Positions 18,288-27,809 of a DNA stretch of 64,000 nt are shown one piece after another. The DNA is taken from positions 286,750 through 350,749 of the forward strand of contig NZ_JAYKGJ010000003.1 of the NCBI RefSeq assembly GCF_036860695.1, given 5' to 3'. This DNA comes from Rosettibacter firmus (GTDB lineage: Bacteria; Bacteroidota; Ignavibacteria; Ignavibacteriales; Melioribacteraceae). The notes under the pieces are model-generated. The model was not told where the DNA came from, searched no databases, and saw only the letters and a program-made list of their open reading frames with translations. How positions within the stretch are numbered: position 1 is the first letter of the stretch; every line of letters begins with the position of its first letter. Both the position numbers and the translations under genes were made by a program.

Positions 18288-19550
18288 TTAAATGTTTGTA
18301 TTAAACAAATAATTTATTTTGAACATTAATCTCAGATCGTTTTTATAAATCTTATTATTAAAATATTGTGTCTGGAAATCGAAAGAAAATGTTCTCCATG
18401 GTCTTAAGTTTAATCCACCAATAAATGAAGTTACTGAGTTAATATTATCATACTTTGATAATTTATAATTAGAATAAGTAATACCAATTGAAGGAGTGAT
18501 AAAACCTTCAAAAAATGATCTGGCAGCAAATACAGAAATAGCATCGAGTTCACCAATATCTCCAAATGTTTTTCTGTAACTTAAGCTACCAAAGTTTGTA
18601 TTTGCTCCCATTGTAATTCGAGATGAATGTTCGCTTCCAAATTTCACATCACCGAATTTCAACACAAATGTATATAGATTAGAAACATTATAATCAATAC
18701 CACCTTCTATTTCCTGGCTATTTCCATAATCAAAAACAGAAAAAATAGAATTGTATCTTACCTTTGGTTCTCTCAAATTATAATAAAAGTTAATTCCCAT
18801 ATCTTTTGTAGCTTTTAATCTTCCATCAAATTCAATTCTCGATGTTTCTTTATAATTCAAATCATATTCATAACGAGTATTAACATCCAGAATTTGATTG
18901 TAATTATAAGTAGCATCTGCAGAAAGATATTTATACTGATTAGATTTTGTTTGTATCAATACTGTAACTAAATCCAGATTTTCGTTTAATCTTTCAGCAT
19001 AGTAATCAAGTGGTTTAAAATTCTTATCGAAATATGAAATTCCAATTCTAAAATTTTTCAAAGCATATGCTTCAAATCTTCCGCCCAAAACATAATTATT
19101 TGAAATATCGTCAATTAATTCAAATTTTTGATAAGCTGGAACATTTCCACCATAGAATCCCATTAGAGAAAAACCAGAGTATTTAATTTTCAAATTAATT
19201 CCATCAAATAAACCACCAGCTACTGGAGTTATTAAAGGTTGTCTTCCAATCTTAATAGAAACAAGGTTGAATAAATCTCTTGCTTCCAGATAAAGATTAT
19301 AAAATCTCGTTCTTGGGTCTGCATCAAGAACATTTCCAATATTGCTTTCAAAATTGAATCTGGTTCGCAAAGAAAATTTGTTGTAATTGACATTGAGATT
19401 CAGTGTTTGATAAGTTCTGAAAAATGTTTCTGAGTTGTTTACATCGTTAAATCTTTCAAATGAATAAACAGAAGAAGTAAATCTGCCATTGATATTCTGG
19501 GCAGAAATAATCAATGGCATTAAAATTATTAATGAAATTAATTTTTTCAT
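18288..19550 (-). CDS. Outer-membrane beta-barrel protein, candidate porin of a porin-cytochrome conduit
   Basis: A 420-residue protein with a signal peptide (MKKLISLIILMPLIISAQ) and alternating amphipathic strands with many aromatic girdle residues through to the end (final residues FKINYLFNTNI). I do not recognise a close family. It lies between multiheme cytochrome genes in one tight unit. By analogy with MtrB/PioB-type barrels it may hold a cytochrome in the outer membrane, though it is shorter than classic MtrB (about 700 residues) and lacks the N-terminal CxxC seen there. Confidence 0.75.
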   Translation of the reverse strand: MKKLISLIILMPLIISAQNINGRFTSSVYSFERFNDVNNSETFFRTYQTLNLNVNYNKFSLRTRFNFESNIGNVLDADPRTRFYNLYLEARDLFNLVSIKIGRQPLITPVAGGLFDGINLKIKYSGFSLMGFYGGNVPAYQKFELIDDISNNYVLGGRFEAYALKNFRIGISYFDKNFKPLDYYAERLNENLDLVTVLIQTKSNQYKYLSADATYNYNQILDVNTRYEYDLNYKETSRIEFDGRLKATKDMGINFYYNLREPKVRYNSIFSVFDYGNSQEIEGGIDYNVSNLYTFVLKFGDVKFGSEHSSRITMGANTNFGSLSYRKTFGDIGELDAISVFAARSFFEGFITPSIGITYSNYKLSKYDNINSVTSFIGGLNLRPWRTFSFDFQTQYFNNKIYKNDLRLMFKINYLFNTNI

Positions 19551-19568
19551 TTTAGTCCTGCTAAGATT

Positions 19569-20114
19569 TTAGTTTTTTGGTACTTTGTGTTCAATCTTAG
19601 ACCACATTTCATCAAATTTAAATTCTTTATAAGTTGGACTTTCAGGATTATGGCATGTTTTGCAATATTTTTCAATTTCTTCTTTATTTTTCCAAATAAT
19701 TAATCCATTTTTAACAGATTCTTCTCTGCTTTTCATTACTTTAAGTGATTTATAAGCAGAACCAGGTCCATGACATGTTTCGCATTGTACACCATCTTCA
19801 ACTTTAAATTTTGCACCAATTAATTTTTTATCTACATCGTAACCAGAAGCATGACATTTCAAACACTTTGGATTTTCAACTGCTTTTACATCACCAGAAA
19901 GTTTATTAGCTTCTTCTGTTAAAAGTGCTTTGTAAGCATTTGCATGTTTACTTTCCTGCCATATTTTTAACTGCTGTCCCTGTTTTTCTGTTTTGTGACA
20001 TGTTCCGCAAACCTGAACACCTTCATAACTAAATTGTTGAGAGTATCCTTGAGCTGGTAAAATAAAATAAATTAATACTGCAAAAAATATTAATGTGCTT
20101 GTTTTCTTTAGCAT
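19569..20114 (-). CDS. Tetraheme cytochrome c, cytochrome c554-like, periplasmic
   Basis: Four CxxCH motifs (CGTCH, CLKCH, CETCH, CKTCH) follow a signal peptide (MLKKTSTLIFFAVLIYFILP). The segment CGTCHKTEKQGQQLKIWQESKHANAY is that of the cytochrome c554 family N-terminal heme region. The frame can be extended upstream to 20174, but AGGAGGAT lies just before the ATG at 20112-20114 and the signal peptide begins there, so 181 residues is the likely product. It could carry electrons between the inner-membrane 16-heme oxidoreductase and the outer-membrane proteins. Confidence 0.9.
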   Translation of the reverse strand: MLKKTSTLIFFAVLIYFILPAQGYSQQFSYEGVQVCGTCHKTEKQGQQLKIWQESKHANAYKALLTEEANKLSGDVKAVENPKCLKCHASGYDVDKKLIGAKFKVEDGVQCETCHGPGSAYKSLKVMKSREESVKNGLIIWKNKEEIEKYCKTCHNPESPTYKEFKFDEMWSKIEHKVPKN

Positions 20115-20187
20115 TGTAAAATCCTCCTGATAGTTAATAAACAATTTATTCTGTAAGGAAAATAGCTTAATCATTTTTTATTGGCAA

Positions 20188-22632
20188 TCATTTATTTTCA
20201 TTTTGTGATTGTGTATCCCGTCCTTTATTTTTTTCTTTTTCTTCTGAATTTAATTTTTCTTCGAGCCATGTTTTTAATTCTGGATCGTTATCAATTTCTG
20301 AATCAATAATTATATCGGGATTTAAGCCATGCTTTTTAAGTGTTGAAGTAAATAGCAATGTTGAATTACTTAATCTTTTATAATCTCTTTTTCCAAGTTG
20401 ATATTCTTTCCATTCAAGAACAACTCTACGAAAATGTTTTTCGTGATGATGACGATAATTATGTAATGTCATTTTCCCATCTATCCAGGTTAAACTCATC
20501 GGGTATTCATGTGGATGAAAGATTACAAAAAACCAGTGCCATACAAGAATTGCAAGAGTTGCTAATATTGCTTCGTAAAAATGGATTAATTCACATACTT
20601 TAATTAACCAGACTGGAGCCCAATCGCCTACTATTGTTGGGAACCACAAAATAAATCCAGTTAATCCCATTACAATTGTTCCCCAAATTAAAGCCCAGTA
20701 TTCAGCTTTTTCGGTGTAATCAAATTTGTCGTATTGTGGTTTTTGTTTTCTTAATCCCAGATAATAAAGTATTGTCTCTTTTGCATCCAGTACATCATTA
20801 AATGTTGGAATTAAATTTTTAAGGACTTCTCTACCACGAGCTGTAAAAATCAAATATCCTACATGATAAATTCCAGTACCAATTAAAACTATTGCTGCCC
20901 CCCTATGAATATACTGACGAGCAGTTTCAGTCATTCCAAACATCTTCAACAATTCGCCCCACCAGGTTTGACTATATTTTAATGCAAATCCTGTAATTGC
21001 AAGTGTAATAAATGATATTAACAGTAAAAGATGTTGAATAACTTCGCTTTTGGTAAATCTTGGAATTGTAATTTCATTTTCAATTCTTCTTTTCTTTTTG
21101 CGAATTTCATAGATATAAATCAACAAGTTGTGTAAAATCATTCCACCTATTACTGAAATTATAAGCCAGAAATAAATATTAGCAATTAAGTTTTCAATTT
21201 TTGAAGCTGTTCCATTCTGAGTTTTATGTGAATAACTTTGAGCAAATACTGGAGTTGCATTTGTATGGCATTTTTGACAGGTTTTAGTAACATTATTAAT
21301 ATTTACACTTGATTCTGGATGTTCACTTGGTAAAATTTTATGAACACTATGACAATCCACACACATTGCAGCATCTTTATCTCCACGCATTACTGCAAGA
21401 CCATGATAGCTATCCTGATATTGTTTAGCCTGTCCCCCACTTATTCCAAACCTTTCTGCAATACGTGGATTTTCATGACAAACCATACAGGTTTTTTCTT
21501 GAAGTTTCTTTGATTCTTCTCTTTTGTCGATTGTAGTAATTGATTGTATACTGTGTTCACTATGGCAATCGTTACAAACAGGTGATTCTCTAAATCCTTT
21601 TTTTGCTCTTATCCAGTGAATTGATTTTTGATATTCTTCTGATTCCTTCGGATGACATTGACCACAGGTAGAAGGAATATTAAACGAAGAAATTTTTGAA
21701 GTTGGCTGAACTTTATTTTTAATATCATGTACGCCATGACACATTGTGCAGGTTGCTGCATCAAGCCTGCCTTTTTCTACTAATTTACCATGAACAGAAT
21801 TTTTATAAGTTTTGCCAGGTGTAGGAATTCCAATATCATATTTTTTAGCTAATTCTGGATTGTCGTGACATTTTCCACAGGTTTCTGCTAAATTTGTTGG
21901 ATAAACTGAACTTGATGGATGTTTTACTTTTTTAATATCATGCGAACCATGACAATCCCAGCACTTGGCTGCATCATCAATCCCTTCGCTTAATGCAATT
22001 CCATGTATACTTTCACTATGTTCTTTAGCAATTTCTCCATGACATACATAACAATCTGCTTTCTTTGTCGATTTCAAATTTTCAGGATGATCTTTAAGAT
22101 TATTTGCAATAAAGCTATGACAATCAGAACATTCAAGATTTTTATGAACTGAGCTTGGGAGTGTGAGTTTTACATCAACTTTTTTATGACAGGCAAGACA
22201 ATTACTTTTGTCAACAGCTGTTGAATGATATGCTTTTAAAATAGGTTTTGCTTCGTGACATTTAGCACAATACAGCTTTGATTTCAAAGAATTTTCTAAC
22301 GGAGGCTTAACTATTTCATGATTTCCATGGCACGAAACACAATTTGGTGCATTTTTTATTTTTAATCTATGATGGATATCTGCTTTTACAGATTTTTCTT
22401 TATCATCGTGACAGTTAATACAATTAACCTTTTTTACACCTTTATCAATATGTTCTTCATCAGTTACATCTTCATGGCATCCCTGACAATCAATTGCATC
22501 TTTATGAACAGACTTATCAATAGAAACTTCGTGGCAATCGGCACAATTAAATTCTTGAGCATTTATATAATTCAATAAAATAGTAAATAAAAAAGCAGTA
22601 ATGAAGAGAAACCTTATCTGAATAGAACTCAC
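20188..22632 (-). CDS. Sixteen-heme c-type cytochrome fused to a cytochrome b561-like membrane domain
   Basis: An 814-residue protein. A signal peptide (to about residue 25) precedes about 470 residues with sixteen CxxCH motifs, from CADCH near residue 30 to CQKCH before the membrane part. The C-terminal 320 residues hold five hydrophobic helices with histidines in the Ni-hydrogenase/FdnI-type cytochrome b pattern (IHRGAAIVLIGTGIYHVGYL, LVWHWFFVIFHPHEYP), followed by a charged cytosolic tail. This layout recalls Geobacter CbcL, an inner-membrane quinol-to-periplasm oxidoreductase, but with more hemes. The GTG start has AAGGAG 7 bases upstream. First gene of its unit, 224 bp after the response regulator gene. 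Confidence 0.9.
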   Translation of the reverse strand: MSSIQIRFLFITAFLFTILLNYINAQEFNCADCHEVSIDKSVHKDAIDCQGCHEDVTDEEHIDKGVKKVNCINCHDDKEKSVKADIHHRLKIKNAPNCVSCHGNHEIVKPPLENSLKSKLYCAKCHEAKPILKAYHSTAVDKSNCLACHKKVDVKLTLPSSVHKNLECSDCHSFIANNLKDHPENLKSTKKADCYVCHGEIAKEHSESIHGIALSEGIDDAAKCWDCHGSHDIKKVKHPSSSVYPTNLAETCGKCHDNPELAKKYDIGIPTPGKTYKNSVHGKLVEKGRLDAATCTMCHGVHDIKNKVQPTSKISSFNIPSTCGQCHPKESEEYQKSIHWIRAKKGFRESPVCNDCHSEHSIQSITTIDKREESKKLQEKTCMVCHENPRIAERFGISGGQAKQYQDSYHGLAVMRGDKDAAMCVDCHSVHKILPSEHPESSVNINNVTKTCQKCHTNATPVFAQSYSHKTQNGTASKIENLIANIYFWLIISVIGGMILHNLLIYIYEIRKKKRRIENEITIPRFTKSEVIQHLLLLISFITLAITGFALKYSQTWWGELLKMFGMTETARQYIHRGAAIVLIGTGIYHVGYLIFTARGREVLKNLIPTFNDVLDAKETILYYLGLRKQKPQYDKFDYTEKAEYWALIWGTIVMGLTGFILWFPTIVGDWAPVWLIKVCELIHFYEAILATLAILVWHWFFVIFHPHEYPMSLTWIDGKMTLHNYRHHHEKHFRRVVLEWKEYQLGKRDYKRLSNSTLLFTSTLKKHGLNPDIIIDSEIDNDPELKTWLEEKLNSEEKEKNKGRDTQSQNENK

Positions 22633-22856
22633 TTAATTCTCCTTATTAATGGAACAGCAAATTACATCAAAAATTGTGCTTGAATTTTAATTTTTTATTA
22701 ATCAAAAAATACTTTTAGATAATAATTGAATGAATTCTATAAAATATTCTCCCAATAAAATTATTATTTATAAGAAAAAATTTTATTAAAAATAAGATAA
22801 AAGACTTACATATCCTATCAAATTATAAACATATTTTCAATAGGAGATCAATTTTT

Positions 22857-23999
22857 TTACTTTCTAAAAAATTCTCCTGTGATTATATACCACTCCTTCT
22901 CGCCAAGATTTTCAAGCTGTCCCCAGTAAAGTTCTTCAGAGGATTCTTCTTTGACAAATTCTTTAATCTTATTAATATATTTTTCAATTTCTTCTTGATA
23001 AAAAGTAACAGCACTTTTACCAATTTTGAGTAATTGCAATTCTGTATCTAATTTATCTGCATCAATTATGCAGATCCAGTTTTTATCGTAAGGAGTAAAA
23101 TCAAGTGATTCAAGATTTTCTGCTAATTCGTGGTTAATCGACTTAACCAATCCACTGACAGGAGATAAAAATTGAATTGTTTTTTTATTTTGTCTTACAC
23201 TAAAAAGAGGTTGTCCTTTTTGCACATTCATACCAAGATTTGGAAATTCAATACTATCAATTTTACCAATTAATTTTTTTGCAAAGTCGTCCAGTCCAAC
23301 TTTAACACTTCCATCCTGACTAACAGCCGCCCAGCAATGTCCTTCTGAAATAAATACTCCACCTGGAATTGCAAATTCACTTTTACCAACTTTTTCAATC
23401 TCTGGAATATGAGCAATATGAACACGTGGTTTCAATTGTTTTTGAATTCTATCGTGTCGTTTAATTAAGCATTTCTTGGTGAATTCAAGCAGTTCATCTT
23501 CTGTAAATGGTTTTTGGACATAATCCATTGCACCAAGTTTCATACATTCAACTGCAGTTTCAACTGTTGCATATCCAGTAATTATAATTACATCAATATC
23601 TGGACGGAGATATTTAATAGTTTTTGTAACTTCAACACCGTCCATTTCTGGCATTTTTAAATCAGTAAATACAAAATCATAATGATGAGATTTAACAAGG
23701 TTAATTGCTTCTGCACCAGAGTTTACAGTGTCAACAGAATAGCCATCCAGTACAAGAATTTTTCTAAAGCTATCTAAAATTATATCTTCGTCATCAACAC
23801 AAAGAATCCTTGCTTTTGGATTTGGGACTTCAGCCCTTTTAAGTGATTTTACTTCTTTACCAAAATCAACTTGAACAACTTCTTTAAGAATTGCTTCGCG
23901 TTCTTTTCTTATTTTCTTTTCGTTTACTTTCTTAATAGCATATCTTATAATCACATCTGCAATAATTACTATGATAAGTAATAAAATAAATAATAGCAT
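22857..23999 (-). CDS. Membrane-anchored response regulator with a GcvH-like (lipoyl-type) output domain
   Basis: 380 residues. One N-terminal transmembrane helix (1-20), a receiver domain (about 63-180) with acidic pair Asp69/Asp70, phosphoacceptor Asp113 (FTDLKMPEMDG) and Lys163, then a domain like glycine-cleavage H protein (about 212-320). The H-like part shows GHCW, KVGLDDFAKKLIG, FLSPVSGLVKSIN and FTPYDKNWICII, each aligning by eye with GcvH. A lysine (Lys272) sits seven residues before SPVSG, the place of the lipoylated lysine of GcvH. There is no DNA-binding domain, so the output must be through protein contact or the lipoyl-like domain. It is the last gene of the kinase unit. Confidence 0.85.
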   Translation of the reverse strand: MLLFILLLIIVIIADVIIRYAIKKVNEKKIRKEREAILKEVVQVDFGKEVKSLKRAEVPNPKARILCVDDEDIILDSFRKILVLDGYSVDTVNSGAEAINLVKSHHYDFVFTDLKMPEMDGVEVTKTIKYLRPDIDVIIITGYATVETAVECMKLGAMDYVQKPFTEDELLEFTKKCLIKRHDRIQKQLKPRVHIAHIPEIEKVGKSEFAIPGGVFISEGHCWAAVSQDGSVKVGLDDFAKKLIGKIDSIEFPNLGMNVQKGQPLFSVRQNKKTIQFLSPVSGLVKSINHELAENLESLDFTPYDKNWICIIDADKLDTELQLLKIGKSAVTFYQEEIEKYINKIKEFVKEESSEELYWGQLENLGEKEWYIITGEFFRK

Positions 24000-24019
24000 A
24001 AATTTTCTCCTTATTAAAA

Positions 24020-24799
24020 TTATCTATCTGAACAACACGGTATTAATAATTTTTTTTCATATTCAAAGTTGTTTGGAATTATTCTATAAATCCAACCTTC
24101 GAAATAAGGATCTTTTTCAATAATCGAAATATTAGTTAATAACTTTTCATTTCTATCAATAATCCTGCCACTTAAAGCAGAGTATAGATTGTGGATATCT
24201 CCTTCTTCATCTTCAAATTTTGCAAGTAATCCAGCCTGATTAATTTTTTCATCCAAATCTAACAATTCTATTCTTTTTAGATTATCAATAGTTTTCAGAT
24301 ATAAATTTGTTGCTCCAAGTAATACTGTCCCATTAAAATCTTCTAAAGCCCAGCATGAGTAACCAAACCTAAAATATTTTGATGGACAGGATACATACAC
24401 CACAGTACTACTTTTGTTATTTAATAATTCATAATAATGAAGTCCACGTTTTATAGTACTTGACATTTCATCAAATGTAAATGGTTTGGGAATAAAATCA
24501 ATAGCTCCTTTATAAAGAGATTGTACAGCATTTTCTAATGTTGAATATCCAGTAGTCATGATAACTGGAATATTTACCTTCAAATTTTGTAGCTCTTCTA
24601 AAAATTGAAATCCATTCATAACAGGCAACATTATATCGCAAATAATTAATCTGTAATTATTTTCTTTAACTTTTTCGATGGCAATCAAAGCATCGTTTGA
24701 CGAATCAATTTTATAATTATTAATTCTGCCAACTTTAATCACAGAATCAATAACAACCTGTTCATCATCGATTACTAATATGTCAAATTTGTTTTTCAT
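24020..24799 (-). CDS. Response regulator with a degenerate GcvH-like output domain
   Basis: 259 residues: a receiver domain (about 6-122) with Asp11/Asp12, phosphoacceptor Asp55 (IICDIMLPVMNG) and Lys105, then a second domain (about 144-240) that follows the same plan as the neighbouring regulator: GYSCW for GHxW, GTVLLGATNLYLKT, LYSALSGRI for the SPVSG turn, and PYFEGWIYRI near the end. The position of the lipoyl lysine is Gly200, so this copy cannot be lipoylated in the usual way. No DNA-binding motif. Its ATG overlaps the kinase stop by 4 bp. Confidence 0.85.
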   Translation of the reverse strand: MKNKFDILVIDDEQVVIDSVIKVGRINNYKIDSSNDALIAIEKVKENNYRLIICDIMLPVMNGFQFLEELQNLKVNIPVIMTTGYSTLENAVQSLYKGAIDFIPKPFTFDEMSSTIKRGLHYYELLNNKSSTVVYVSCPSKYFRFGYSCWALEDFNGTVLLGATNLYLKTIDNLKRIELLDLDEKINQAGLLAKFEDEEGDIHNLYSALSGRIIDRNEKLLTNISIIEKDPYFEGWIYRIIPNNFEYEKKLLIPCCSDR

Positions 24800-26679
24800 T
24801 CTACTGGAAGTTTAATTGAAAATGTTGTTCCTTTTCCAACTTCACTTTGAACTGTTATAGTACCATTATGATTATCAATAATTCCCCACACAACAGATAA
24901 GCCCAAGCCAGTTCCTTTCTGTCCTTTAGTTGTAAAAAATGGTTCAAATATTTTATGAATATATTCTTGAGGAATTCCACAACCTGAATCTGTAAATTGA
25001 ATTTCAACAAATTTTTTATCACCTTCTTCATCAACTTCTTTCCATCTTTGCCAATCATCTTTAAAAGAGGCACAACCTTCAAGATAACCTTGAGTTGGAA
25101 TCTCTATTTTATAAACTGCTCCACCACAAACAGGACATTTTTCATTTTTGTCGATTAGAGACAAATCACATACTGGGCATGAAAGTTTTATAGCTTCATT
25201 TTTTTCTACAGGAATTCCAAAATAATGTTTAGCTCTGCCATAAATTGGATCTAAGAACAAGAAGCCTTCGTTGCCATCGGTTTTCATTTTTATTTTGATA
25301 GACGGTAAACCACCTATTTTATGATCATTATCAATCAGGTTATGATTCTTTGGACATAAAGCTGCTTTAATATGAACAATTCCTTTTGGTGGCAATGTGG
25401 TTTGAGATGTTTTAATCGTAATTGTTCCCCCATCCGTACCAATTGCATCAATAGCATTTAGAAATAAATTAAGAATAACTTGCTGTATCTGATTTGCATC
25501 TGCAGTAATTTTTGGTAATGTTTCATCAAATTCTTTTATCAATTTAATTTTATTAATACTCAGTTGATTACTGACAACCGTGTGAGCACGATTGATTACT
25601 TCATTCACATCAATTAAATTTTTCTTTGGTGTTGATTGTCTTGCAAAATCCAATAAACTTTTGACAATCTCTCTGCTTCTTAATGTTTCTCTTACAATTA
25701 CATTAAGGTCTTCCTGCAATTCAGGATTATCTTTTGTTCTTTTCAATAAATAACTGCTATAAGTTAATACTCCAGTCAATGGATTATTAATTTCGTGAGC
25801 CACACCAGCTGCAAGTTTGCCAAGTAACGCCATTTTATCTGATTGAAGTAATTGCTGTTGAGTTTCGTGTAATTTTTTTGTCATATTATTAAAAGATTTT
25901 GCCAGGTAACCCAGTTCATCATTTCCTAAATCTTTTATTTCATAATTTAGATTTCCTGCAGCTATTTGATTTGTAGCTTTAACCAATTCTTTAACTGGTT
26001 TATCAACCCATCTTTTTACAAATAATCCAATAATAATTCCAATTGATGCTATTGATATAATAGCAAACAAAAATTCTTCAATTTCATTTTTTCGAATTTG
26101 TTTATCAACTTCTGCAAGTGAAATTGTTACATCCAGAACACCAAGAACCGAAGCATTTTCTGGATGAGCATGACAATCTGCTTCGTAGCAAGATTTTTCA
26201 TTATAGATGGGATTAATAATTCCCATTACTCGAGGTAAATTCTCCTGAGGCTTAAAAATGCGTGTTCTATCTTTAGTTGATAATTTTTCCAGAGGTTTAT
26301 TTTCTGTATGACAGGCATAACAACTTTCAGCTTTTTTATCAAGCATCTTTCCAACATCAGCTGGATTTGTCGAATAAATTATTTCACCTTCTTTATTATA
26401 AATTCTGATGTTATCAATTGCAGGATCTTTTCCTATTGTTTTAATAATCTCATCCACATATTCTCTTTGATTCAGTAGCATTCCATAACGAGTACTATTT
26501 TTCACAGTTTCACTCAACTGATTTGCGTGTCTTTCAACTTCTGCAAGTAATGCATCACTCTGTGATTTTATTTTAAAATAAGAATACACACCAATAATTA
26601 TAACAACAGTTAGACTTACAACCAGTATAAGTTTAAGTCCAATTTTCTTAAAAAATCCTATTTCATTAAATCCATTCAT
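24796..26679 (-). CDS. Histidine kinase with periplasmic c-type heme sensor and a zinc-ribbon insert in the ATPase domain
   Basis: 627 residues. TM helices at about 17-36 and 203-222 enclose a periplasmic sensor with CYACH at 120-124 and a CX4CH, CYEADCH, at 164-170, so the sensor probably binds one or two c-type hemes. HAMP (about 222-275), phosphoacceptor His295 in AGVAHEINNP, N box NLFLNAIDA at 404-412, then an insert of about 130 residues (425-555) with CPVC at 501-504 and CPVC at 515-518, and finally G1 DSGCGIP at 564-570 and G2 KGTGLGL at 588-594. The insert splits the ATP-binding domain. Overlaps the genes on both sides by 4 bp. Confidence 0.88.
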   Translation of the reverse strand: MNGFNEIGFFKKIGLKLILVVSLTVVIIIGVYSYFKIKSQSDALLAEVERHANQLSETVKNSTRYGMLLNQREYVDEIIKTIGKDPAIDNIRIYNKEGEIIYSTNPADVGKMLDKKAESCYACHTENKPLEKLSTKDRTRIFKPQENLPRVMGIINPIYNEKSCYEADCHAHPENASVLGVLDVTISLAEVDKQIRKNEIEEFLFAIISIASIGIIIGLFVKRWVDKPVKELVKATNQIAAGNLNYEIKDLGNDELGYLAKSFNNMTKKLHETQQQLLQSDKMALLGKLAAGVAHEINNPLTGVLTYSSYLLKRTKDNPELQEDLNVIVRETLRSREIVKSLLDFARQSTPKKNLIDVNEVINRAHTVVSNQLSINKIKLIKEFDETLPKITADANQIQQVILNLFLNAIDAIGTDGGTITIKTSQTTLPPKGIVHIKAALCPKNHNLIDNDHKIGGLPSIKIKMKTDGNEGFLFLDPIYGRAKHYFGIPVEKNEAIKLSCPVCDLSLIDKNEKCPVCGGAVYKIEIPTQGYLEGCASFKDDWQRWKEVDEEGDKKFVEIQFTDSGCGIPQEYIHKIFEPFFTTKGQKGTGLGLSVVWGIIDNHNGTITVQSEVGKGTTFSIKLPVE

Positions 26680-27809
26680 AATTTTTTAGTTAACTTTCCT
26701 GGTTTATCTTTAGGATAAAATTTATCATCATGACAATCTGAACAATCAGGTTTTGAATATGTAGATTCTTTATGACAATTACTGCATTCAAGTTCTCTAT
26801 GTGTTTCATCAAGAATTAAGCCTGTAATGTTATGTTTAAAATTCTCATTACTCCATTGTCCATGACATGAACTACAATCACTTTTCAATCCAGTAAATTT
26901 ATTTTTTGTTGTGTGACATCTATTGCAAGCTAATTTAGAATGATATTTTGAAATATCAAAACCTGTTCTTTTGAAATGATTAAATGGCATTTTCTCTTTT
27001 TCTGAATGGCAGGAAGTGCAACTATATTTTGCATCTGTATTATGGCAGTTAGAGCATTTTTTATGAATTTCTTTCAAAGACTTTTTAACTGTCGAAACAG
27101 TTTTATTTTTATTATGACATTTCACACAATTATCATTTTTATGGCAATCTCCACATTCATATTTAAATAAGTCTACATGGTCACTATGATAAAAAGTAAC
27201 AATTTTCCCCGATGTACTTGATGTGGTATAGACAATTTTTGCAGGTGTTTTAATTTCTGGATGAATTCTTTTAGCTGCTAATTTTTTTGAATCGCTCGCA
27301 GTTGAAATTTCTTTTTTCTCATTGGATTGATGACAGAAAAGACAATCTAAACTTCCACTCCATGCTCTATGACAATTCATGCATTGTCGATGATATGCCC
27401 CTTTCAAATCAGGTTTACTTACATCTTCTCTTTTTCTTTGAGTTTCATGGCATTCGGAACAACCAATAACATTACCAGGAGGATTATAATGATGACAGGT
27501 TCTGCAACCACCTGAAATTTCAGCCATTTCTGCATGTGCCAGATGAGAAAACTTTACAGGTTTATAAATATCTGTTTCTTTAATTTTATTTATTATTAAT
27601 ACTTTTGGTCCTTCCTCTGGTTTTTGATCAATCCTTACCATACTTTCTCTTGGACAGGCTTTAAGACATGGATTTTCTTTTGTAGGAATTTCGCATGAAT
27701 GACATGTAGAACAATTCAATACCTGAGATGAATGACTTTTACTAATTTTTGTTTGTGCATTAATTAAAAAAGATATAGCAAGAAAGAAAAACAAAATTTT
27801 ATTTTTCAT
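26676..27809 (-). CDS. Thirteen-heme c-type cytochrome, periplasmic subunit of the NrfD-type complex
   Basis: 377 residues with a signal peptide (MKNKILFFFLAISFLINA) and thirteen CxxCH motifs, beginning with CSTCHSC near residue 33 and ending with CSDCH near 357. Just after the first motif there are extra cysteines (SCEIPTKENPCLKACPRE) reminiscent of an iron-sulfur or structural site seen in cytochromes that accompany HybA/NrfD-type subunits. Its start overlaps the last base of the NrfD-like gene, pointing to one complex: membrane quinol subunit, ferredoxin subunit and this cytochrome. The order recalls the Cbc-type gene sets of Geobacter. Confidence 0.88.
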   Translation of the reverse strand: MKNKILFFFLAISFLINAQTKISKSHSSQVLNCSTCHSCEIPTKENPCLKACPRESMVRIDQKPEEGPKVLIINKIKETDIYKPVKFSHLAHAEMAEISGGCRTCHHYNPPGNVIGCSECHETQRKREDVSKPDLKGAYHRQCMNCHRAWSGSLDCLFCHQSNEKKEISTASDSKKLAAKRIHPEIKTPAKIVYTTSSTSGKIVTFYHSDHVDLFKYECGDCHKNDNCVKCHNKNKTVSTVKKSLKEIHKKCSNCHNTDAKYSCTSCHSEKEKMPFNHFKRTGFDISKYHSKLACNRCHTTKNKFTGLKSDCSSCHGQWSNENFKHNITGLILDETHRELECSNCHKESTYSKPDCSDCHDDKFYPKDKPGKLTKKL

